Position numbers and translations under genes: made by a program. Positions 6,780 to 11,234 of a DNA stretch of 11,234 nt are shown here, piece after piece (within the stretch, counting starts at the first letter, position 1; each line of letters opens with the position of its first letter). Source of the DNA: UBA8437 sp963933195 (lineage in GTDB: Bacteria > Planctomycetota > Planctomycetia > Planctomycetales > Planctomycetaceae); the NCBI GenBank assembly GCA_963933195.1, contig CAWVUS010000177.1, positions 1 to 11,234 on the forward strand, in the 5' to 3' direction. The notes below the pieces were generated by a model, which was given only the letters and a program-made list of their open reading frames with translations, made no database searches and was not told the DNA's origin.

Positions 6780-6909
6780 CACAAGGCCGGTTGACCACTA
6801 CCGCAACGCATCTCGCACCAGCCCATGTGACTCGACCAACGTCTTGATTCCACCAGATTCAAACAACCATCAATCGCCTGCAACTCAACATTTCCCGAGG
6901 CAATTGCCA

Positions 6910-7092
6910 ATGATACCCGGGCCTCTTCAAATGCTGCTTGTGGTATTCATCATCATCTTGCTCTTCGGAGCAAAACGCCTGCCGGCGTTGATGCGGTCGG
7001 TTGGGCAGAGTGTGACTGAGTTCAAAAAGGGTGTTAGTGACACCACTGATGCCGACACCGACGACAACGACACGCCCACCGACAGCCCCTGA
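6910..7092 (+). CDS. tatA: Twin-arginine translocase subunit TatA family, short (60 aa)
   Basis: TatA-family proteins form the pore or membrane-weakening part of the Tat system, which exports folded proteins with twin-arginine signals. The 60 residues have a single N-terminal membrane helix (about 5-19), the FGAKRLP hinge (19-25), an amphipathic helix and FKKG (38-41), then a short Asp/Thr tail. Gln7 lies 12 residues before the FG, the same spacing as Gln8 in E. coli TatA. The ATG at 6910 was chosen over longer upstream frames because GAGG lies nine bases before it and the family begins here. It lies 49 bases before a second tatA-family gene, probably in one transcript. No tatC is in the window. 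Confidence 0.88.
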   Translation: MIPGPLQMLLVVFIIILLFGAKRLPALMRSVGQSVTEFKKGVSDTTDADTDDNDTPTDSP

Positions 7093-7141
7093 ATCCGTTT
7101 TCCAACACACTTTCTGAAGCCCATCTAAAAAGGTCGTTGCA

Positions 7142-7522
7142 ATGAGCGCCTTCGTTGCCTTCTTCGGTATGCCCGGGGGGCCTGAATTACTCATCGTCCT
7201 GTTTATCGCCCTGATGCTCTTCGGAAAACGGCTTCCAGAGGTCGCTCGAAACATGGGCAAGGGACTGACAGAATTCAAAAAAGGAATCCGTGGCGTTGAA
7301 GAGGACGTTCACGCAACGACTTCCTATGACTCGGATCCAACGGCCGAGAGACCGATGGCCGACGACGACCTCGAAAATGTTTCGGCACCCAAGTTCACCC
7401 CGCCCGCGGCGGCCAATGAACCCGACAGCGACACTCCGCCAGACAGTGGAGAGGCTGCCACAGACGGTGAAAGTGGTACCGACGTCGGAAATGACGAGAC
7501 CGTAACCGCCGGCGACGGCTAG
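7142..7522 (+). CDS. tatA: Twin-arginine translocase subunit TatA/TatB family, with long acidic tail (126 aa)
   Basis: A second TatA-family protein follows directly. It has a membrane helix (about 13-27, GGPELLIVLFIALMLFG), the hinge FGKRLPEVARNMGKG, FKKGIRG (45-51), and then about 75 residues rich in Asp, Glu, Pro, Thr and Ser that are probably disordered in the cytoplasm. The polar residue 12 positions before the FG is Glu15, as in TatB proteins, whereas the neighbour has Gln. Some single-component TatA proteins also have Glu, so TatA versus TatB stays open. Ribosome site AAAAGG lies nine bases before the ATG. Its TAG stop (7520-7522) overlaps the TAG stop of the convergent KDPG aldolase gene inside one CTAG, so no terminator separates the two genes. 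Confidence 0.88.
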   Translation: MSAFVAFFGMPGGPELLIVLFIALMLFGKRLPEVARNMGKGLTEFKKGIRGVEEDVHATTSYDSDPTAERPMADDDLENVSAPKFTPPAAANEPDSDTPPDSGEAATDGESGTDVGNDETVTAGDG

Positions 7523-8169
7523 TCGCCTGAGCGGGCCGCCTGCACCGCCGCGACATACGCTTCGGCCTGGGTTCGAATCCGGTCCATGTTGCCCTCGGCA
7601 ACCGCCTGCTTCTCGACCAGGGCACTGCCCAGCCCAACCGCGCAGGCGCCGGCATCAAAAAAATCACCGATTGTCTCCAGGTCAACACCGCCAGTCGGCA
7701 ACAGCTTGACCTGTGGCAATGGGCCGTGAAGGGCCTTCAGGTAGCCTGGCCCTCCCACGTCGGCGGGAAACACCTTCACGATGTCCGCCCCGGCTTCCCA
7801 CGCTGTGACAACTTCTGTGGGTGTCAATGCCCCGGGCATCACAAGCTTGTCGTAACGCCGGCACATACGAATCACATCCAGATTGACCGTCGGGCAGACA
7901 ACAAATTCCGCTCCGGCCAGCATCGCCGCACGCGCACTCTCGGGATCCAAGACAGTGCCAGCTCCCAATAGAATTTTGTCTCCCAGGGAATCCCTGACGC
8001 CTGAAATGATGTCCAGGACACCGGGTACTGTGAAGGTGACCTCGATCACTTCGATTCCACCCGCGTACAGTGCCTCGGCCACCGCGACCAACTGCTCACC
8101 AGAGGCCGCGCGGATGATTGCCACCACCCCACCGTCAAGAACCCTCTGCAAATCCGACTCACGACTCAT
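7519..8169 (-). CDS. eda: KDPG/KHG aldolase (2-dehydro-3-deoxy-phosphogluconate aldolase)
   Basis: The 216-residue class I aldolase cleaves KDPG to pyruvate and glyceraldehyde 3-phosphate (Entner-Doudoroff pathway, hexuronate breakdown) and often also 4-hydroxy-2-oxoglutarate. The fold and active site are clear: EVIEVTFTVPG (40-50) with catalytic Glu43, GAGTV (69-73), MPGALTPTE (111-119), the Schiff-base lysine K132 in VKVFPA (131-136), LPTGGV (157-162) and GLGSALV near the phosphate site. The family's usual LRTP is FTVP here. Length is typical. The start at 8169 has AAGGTGA just upstream, overlapping the stop of the preceding gene nine bases away, so the two are probably translationally linked. 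Its end overlaps the tatA-family stop by four bases. Confidence 0.93.
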   Translation of the reverse strand: MSRESDLQRVLDGGVVAIIRAASGEQLVAVAEALYAGGIEVIEVTFTVPGVLDIISGVRDSLGDKILLGAGTVLDPESARAAMLAGAEFVVCPTVNLDVIRMCRRYDKLVMPGALTPTEVVTAWEAGADIVKVFPADVGGPGYLKALHGPLPQVKLLPTGGVDLETIGDFFDAGACAVGLGSALVEKQAVAEGNMDRIRTQAEAYVAAVQAARSGD

Positions 8170-8178
8170 GGTTCACCT

Positions 8179-8664
8179 TCACCCAGCCGCCGAATACAAC
8201 TCGGCGTATTCAAGAACCCACAGATCAATATTCTCAGCAAAACTTTCCAAATCCACCTGTCCCAGCATCTGATACCGGGACCGATTGAAGACTTCCCGAT
8301 TACGAATCGTCGCCTTTGTCACCATCTCGACTATTCGTCCTTCTGAGAAAGGACGAATCAAAATCTGCATTCGACTGTAGAGATTCGTCGCCTGGCCCGA
8401 TTCACTCAGTGCGATGTCATCACGATTGACAACCGCCCCCCAACCGTCTTCTCCAACAATCGACTCGAATTGAAAACCAGGAAATTGATCGACCAATTGA
8501 CCAAGAATCTCTCCAATGCGTTCGGAGAGGTCCAGGCGGTATTGCGAATGCAACGAGCGCGACTCTTCCTCGGAAAGAGCTTTTGCGGCTGCCACGCGAC
8601 TACGAGTGTCGCGGGCCTGCTGCCCCCGTTCGACGGCCCGCTGCAGCCTCTCCTGGAATTCCAT
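8179..8664 (-). CDS. Conserved-looking protein of unknown function (161 aa)
   Basis: The protein starts with a charged helical region (about 1-60, ERLQRAVERGQQARDTRSR then AAKALSEEESRSLHSQYRLDLSERI). An alpha/beta-like part follows, with QFPGFQFESIVGEDGWGAVVNRDD (about 60-83), YSRMQILIRPFSEGRIVEMVTKATIRNREVF (about 94-124) and a closing helix near FAENIDLWVLEYAELY. There is no signal peptide or membrane segment. I do not recognise the family. The ATG at 8664 was preferred to an in-frame TTG at 8670 two codons upstream; a G-rich stretch precedes it, but the ribosome site is not strong. It is nine bases ahead of the KDPG aldolase gene in the same direction, so they almost surely share a transcript, but whether the functions are linked is unknown. 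Confidence 0.8.
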   Translation of the reverse strand: MEFQERLQRAVERGQQARDTRSRVAAAKALSEEESRSLHSQYRLDLSERIGEILGQLVDQFPGFQFESIVGEDGWGAVVNRDDIALSESGQATNLYSRMQILIRPFSEGRIVEMVTKATIRNREVFNRSRYQMLGQVDLESFAENIDLWVLEYAELYSAAG

Positions 8665-8703
8665 AGCCAACCGCCCCCGTGATTTACCCTACCAATCGAC
8701 GTG

Positions 8704-8732
8704 ATCTTAGGTCTCACCAAGAAACACCGCAA
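8704..8732 (-). promoter_or_regulatory. Possible promoter of the 161-aa gene and eda
   Basis: On the minus strand TTGCGG (8732-8727) and TAAGAT (8709-8704) are 17 bases apart, placing a start near 8697 and a leader of about 33 bases before the ATG at 8664. The -35 is only half-conserved. It fits the divergent arrangement, with the plus-strand promoter at 8769. Confidence 0.35.
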
Positions 8733-8768
8733 CGACGTGACAAATCCCGCTGGCACTTCACGCCCAAC

Positions 8769-8796
8769 TTGCCCAACCACCTTTCCCAACGATAAT
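8769..8796 (+). promoter_or_regulatory. Possible promoter of the small SHOCT-like membrane gene
   Basis: TTGCCC (8769-8774) and GATAAT (8791-8796) are 16 bases apart, matching four and five of six consensus bases. A transcript would start about 8802, 32 bases before the ATG at 8834. The AT-rich GATAATTACTAT stands out in an otherwise GC-rich region. Confidence 0.45.
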
Positions 8797-8833
8797 TACT
8801 ATCCTCCACCATTCTCGCCCCGCGGATCCCACA

Positions 8834-9118
8834 ATGTTTGCCGACGCAACACCAACCCAGTTAATTCGAAATTCCAATTTCCTTCCCTCAATCGCCGTCC
8901 TTCTCGGCATCCTGGCCCTGTTACTGGTGGCCGGCTTCCAAATTCGCACACATTTTCGTCAAAACGACACCGGCAATAACGACGATCCGGAACAAATGCT
9001 GATTCTGTACGAAGAAATGCGGCGACAGGGTGAGCTTACCGACTCAGAATTCCGATCCATCAAGAACCAGATACTACCAACCCGCAAAAACGATCCGGAA
9101 ACCGATCGTGACACTTGA
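8834..9118 (+). CDS. Small single-pass membrane protein with SHOCT-like C-terminus
   Basis: The 94-residue protein has one strong membrane helix at about 17-36 (LPSIAVLLGILALLLVAGF), a charged linker, then a short helical hairpin at about 54-81 containing YEEMRRQGELTDSEF and IKNQIL. That pattern (helix, GxLT, EF, helix) is typical of SHOCT domains, short C-terminal oligomerisation elements common in small bacterial membrane proteins. The C-terminal part is probably cytoplasmic. The start was chosen because a plausible promoter lies just upstream and the helix follows; the ribosome site is weak. It lies 71 bases before clpX and may be co-transcribed or separated by the T8 site. Its partner and role are unknown. 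Confidence 0.8.
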   Translation: MFADATPTQLIRNSNFLPSIAVLLGILALLLVAGFQIRTHFRQNDTGNNDDPEQMLILYEEMRRQGELTDSEFRSIKNQILPTRKNDPETDRDT

Positions 9119-9142
9119 GTAGCTGTCTGGCACGTTTTTTTT
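9107..9142 (+). terminator. Possible weak terminator between the small membrane gene and clpX
   Basis: Eight T residues (9135-9142) follow CACG, which can pair with CGTG at 9107-9110; inside it ACA pairs with TGT, leaving a four-base bulge. The stem overlaps the end of the upstream gene. The pairing is imperfect, so termination would be partial at best. The T8 itself is the longest T run I noticed in the window. Confidence 0.35.
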
Positions 9143-9189
9143 AACACGGCCTGCCACCCCGCCAACTCGGCGCAGACAACGAGAACGAC

Positions 9190-10482
9190 ATGCCTTCGGG
9201 TCGAGATTTCACGCCCACAAATCGGGGCCCTGGCGGAAAAAAGAACGCCAGTTGCTCTTTTTGTCGAAAAAGTTATCGCGAAGTCGGCCCGTTGGTAGAA
9301 GGGCCCGACGATGTGTATGTCTGCGGCGAGTGTATCGAATTGTGTCAGTCGATCCTCCAACAGGAACATCAACGCCGTGGAGACGCCAAAAAGCTCTTCA
9401 CCGAAGTTCCGACCCCACGAGAGATCGTCGCGCACCTCGAGGACTATGTGATCGGCCAAGAGCATGCCAAGAAAACGCTCGCCGTCGCCGTTCACAACCA
9501 CTACAAGCGATTGATGCATTTCGAAGAGTCCGACGACGAGGTCGAGCTCGAAAAATCCAACATCATGATGATTGGGCCAACCGGTTGCGGAAAAACTCTG
9601 CTGGCCCGCACATTGGCCCGTTTTCTCCAGGTGCCGTTCGCAATCGGCGACGCCACCACCCTGACCGAAGCTGGATATGTCGGTGAGGACGTAGAGAACC
9701 TGTTGTTAAAACTTCTCCACGCCGCCGATTTCGACGTTGAAGCCGCACAGCGAGGCATTCTCTTCATCGACGAAATTGACAAGATCGGGAAAACCACCAG
9801 CAACGTCTCCATCACCCGTGACGTTTCCGGCGAAGGTGTCCAACAGGCACTTCTTAAAATGCTCGAAGGGACCGTGGCCAACGTTCCACCACAAGGCGGT
9901 CGCAAACATCCCGAACAGCAATACATCCAGATCGATACAACCAATATCCTGTTCATCTGCGGTGGGACGTTCGTCGGATTGGATGACATCATCGCCAAAA
10001 GACAAGGTCGCCGAATGATCGGTTTCGGCCAATCCGACGACGCGGATTCCGCCGAACGTCAACGCAGAGAATTGCTCGCCGAAGTCACGGTCGACGATGT
10101 TCTCGAATTCGGTTTGATCCCCGAACTCGTCGGACGTCTCCCTGTCCTCAGCAGCCTCCTGCCCCTCGGCCAGGACGAGTTGGTCCGTATCATGACCGAA
10201 CCCAAGAATTCCCTGGTCCGCCAATACCAGAAGTTCTTCTCGATGGAAAAAGCGGAATTGGAGTTCACCCCCGAAGCGCTGTCTGAAATTGCTCGGATTG
10301 CGATGAAAAAGGATACCGGCGCCCGTGGTCTCCGAAGCGTGATCGAATCGGCCATGTTCGAGATTCTTTTCGAATTGCCCGAACAAGGGGATGGCGGTTC
10401 CTACCGTTTGACCGACGCGATCGTCCGAGGCGAAGAGCAGATGTTCCCTGGTGGCCCTCGCGACGGTTCGGCCGCCGCATAA
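9190..10482 (+). CDS. clpX: ATP-dependent Clp protease ATP-binding subunit ClpX
   Basis: ClpX is a hexameric AAA+ unfoldase that feeds proteins to ClpP in the cytoplasm. All landmarks are present in 430 residues: a four-cysteine zinc finger (C22, C25, C45, C48), Walker A GPTGCGKT (129-136), pore loop GYVGED (162-167), Walker B LFIDEID (191-197), SITRDVSGEGVQQALLK (207-223), the RKH pore-2 loop (238-240), the ClpP-docking IGFG (277-280), the conserved IPELVGRLPV (310-319) and sensor-2 GARGL (377-381). The intact IGF loop means it should pair with ClpP, although no clpP is adjacent. The usual KIARKSDN is KIGKTTSN here. A short Gly/Ala-rich tail ends the protein. The ATG at 9190 has no strong ribosome site. 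The expression signals between 9119 and 9189 are unclear. Confidence 0.97.
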   Translation: MPSGRDFTPTNRGPGGKKNASCSFCRKSYREVGPLVEGPDDVYVCGECIELCQSILQQEHQRRGDAKKLFTEVPTPREIVAHLEDYVIGQEHAKKTLAVAVHNHYKRLMHFEESDDEVELEKSNIMMIGPTGCGKTLLARTLARFLQVPFAIGDATTLTEAGYVGEDVENLLLKLLHAADFDVEAAQRGILFIDEIDKIGKTTSNVSITRDVSGEGVQQALLKMLEGTVANVPPQGGRKHPEQQYIQIDTTNILFICGGTFVGLDDIIAKRQGRRMIGFGQSDDADSAERQRRELLAEVTVDDVLEFGLIPELVGRLPVLSSLLPLGQDELVRIMTEPKNSLVRQYQKFFSMEKAELEFTPEALSEIARIAMKKDTGARGLRSVIESAMFEILFELPEQGDGGSYRLTDAIVRGEEQMFPGGPRDGSAAA

Positions 10483-10582
10483 AGCGGTTTGTGGATGGCA
10501 CCCGCTGCTCGCTATCATGGACAGCTCGTCATGCTGTTTCACAGCTGAGCCGCGTCTCATCCCCCTGACCAACCATGTTCAC

Positions 10583-11234
10583 ATGGACGTACGGCTTGAA
10601 GTCGTCCACGAAAAGACCCGTGCCAAACAGGTGCCGCTGCGCCGCACTACCATCGTTGGGCGAGGGCGAGACTGCCAGTTGAGAATACCGGTGGCTGACG
10701 TCAGTCGGCAGCACTGCGAATTCACACTGAGGGACGGAAACGTCTATCTCCAGGATCTTGGCAGCTCAAACGGCACGCAAGTTGACGGGCAAACCATTCC
10801 CACCGGGAATGACATTTTGCTCTCCGATGGCGATGAGATCACCGTTGGACCAGTTCAATTCATTCTGCGGATCTCTGAGGGCGATGAAACTACCGGTGGC
10901 TCGGCTCGCGATCACTCGCCGCTCGAGGACACCGCTGAATTCCAACTGGTCGCCCCAACTCCAGAACCCGATGACCACCAGCCCGACCCGGACGCCGACG
11001 ACGCCTCGCCAGTTACCGAGACGTCGGCCCACACTCTGGCCGAAGACCTCCCTTCCGAAACAACTGACGAATCTGTCATCGACTTGGAACTAAGTGTCGA
11101 GCCGACCGAACTCGACTCCGAGTCGGTGGTCGAACCGGTAGTCGAACCGGTGGTCGAACCGGTGGTCGAACCGGTGGTCGAACCGGTGGTTGAACCGGTG
11201 GTTGAACCGGTGGTTGAACCGGTGGTTGAACCGG
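10583..11234 (+). CDS. FHA-domain protein with VVEP-repeat tail (C-terminus outside window)
   Basis: An open frame of 217 codons runs from ATG 10583 to the window edge with no stop. Residues about 3-96 form a forkhead-associated domain, a phosphothreonine-binding module: IVGRGRDCQLRIP (24-36) with the binding Arg27, VSRQHCE (40-46), DLGSSNGT (58-65) and a closing ITVGPVQFIL (86-95). Then comes an acidic, Pro/Asp/Thr-rich linker (about 100-180), followed by the tetrapeptide VVEP repeated nine times up to the edge. FHA proteins often act with Ser/Thr kinases, which are abundant in planctomycetes; none is in the window. ATG 10583 was chosen because it opens directly into the FHA strand (MDVRLEVV). 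An in-frame ATG at 10517 would add 22 residues, and neither has a clear ribosome site. Whether a further domain or membrane anchor follows the repeats is not visible. Confidence 0.85.
   Translation, partial: MDVRLEVVHEKTRAKQVPLRRTTIVGRGRDCQLRIPVADVSRQHCEFTLRDGNVYLQDLGSSNGTQVDGQTIPTGNDILLSDGDEITVGPVQFILRISEGDETTGGSARDHSPLEDTAEFQLVAPTPEPDDHQPDPDADDASPVTETSAHTLAEDLPSETTDESVIDLELSVEPTELDSESVVEPVVEPVVEPVVEPVVEPVVEPVVEPVVEPVVEP
11126..11234 (+). repeat. 12-base tandem repeat, 9 copies plus one base (encodes VVEP)
   Basis: Nine in-frame units of GTGGTCGAACCG or close variants run from 11126 to 11233 and into the edge. All encode Val-Val-Glu-Pro. The second unit has GTA for the first Val. Units 1-5 have GTC and units 6-9 have GTT for the second Val. 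The differences are all synonymous. The true copy number is unknown. Confidence 0.95.

Larger units (their letters stand above)
6438..6909. other. 472-base gene-free divergent region between the membrane-protein gene and tatA
   Basis: No convincing protein gene lies here; the open frames on either strand have no family features. It holds a possible minus-strand promoter (6532-6559), a perfect dyad inside that promoter's spacer, a strong plus-strand promoter (6618-6645), a structured stretch and a terminator-like hairpin with T6 ending at 6779. From 6780 to 6896 I see nothing assignable. A GAGG ribosome site for the first tatA is at 6897-6900. Confidence 0.7.

Noticed and set aside
6682..6909. 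Upstream in-frame extension of the first TatA
   Set aside because: It would add 76 residues of Ser/Pro-rich sequence before the membrane helix, unlike any TatA, and would cross the terminator-like hairpin. The ATG at 6910 has a GAGG site.
9706..10572. 288-codon open frame on the minus strand antisense to clpX
   Set aside because: ClpX is intact and conserved in the opposite frame. The antisense product shows no known motif and is explained by codon composition.
11126..11234. CRISPR array or intergenic regulatory repeat
   Set aside because: The units are contiguous, in frame with the FHA gene, and vary only synonymously, so they are coding repeats.

Overview
The window looks like part of a bacterial chromosome, most likely from the Planctomycetota. 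The ClpX N-terminal zinc finger reads like planctomycete ClpX as I remember it, there is a tandem tatA pair, and an FHA protein carries a long low-complexity tail. The phylum is an inference from protein style, not a database match. No rRNA, tRNA, CRISPR array, insertion sequence, integrase or other mobile-element gene is visible, and most genes are housekeeping or metabolic.

Left part (1-6437): six genes run on the minus strand. In transcription order they are a roughly ten-helix membrane protein of unknown function, a FIST-domain sensory protein, an enolase-superfamily (mandelate-racemase-like) sugar-acid enzyme, RibF, NrnA, and an acidic protein cut by the window edge. The first five are separated by only 32-80 bases and could be one transcript. 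The acidic gene follows a 234-base gap holding two short dyads. Middle (6438-6909): a 472-base gene-free stretch holds the window's best promoter (TTGACA, 16 bases, TACAAT), a short structured stretch and a terminator-like hairpin with T6. This may be an unannotated small RNA or a leader/attenuator for the tat genes.

Right part: two tatA-family genes (plus strand) meet a minus-strand pair (an unknown 161-residue protein followed by KDPG aldolase) end to end, with both stop codons inside one CTAG. After a divergent promoter region come a small SHOCT-like membrane protein, clpX, and an FHA-domain gene cut by the right edge, all on the plus strand.

Functionally, RibF makes FMN/FAD, NrnA degrades nano-RNA and pAp, TatA/TatA-B supports export of folded proteins, and ClpX unfolds substrates for ClpP. 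KDPG aldolase and the enolase-superfamily enzyme could both act on sugar acids, but they are not adjacent. I found no clear new multi-gene system. The points most worth checking are the candidate small RNA upstream of tatA, the membrane protein-FIST-enolase run, the Q/E difference between the two TatA proteins, and the two 12-base coding minisatellites, each of which touches one edge of the window and suggests that the edges are assembly breaks.
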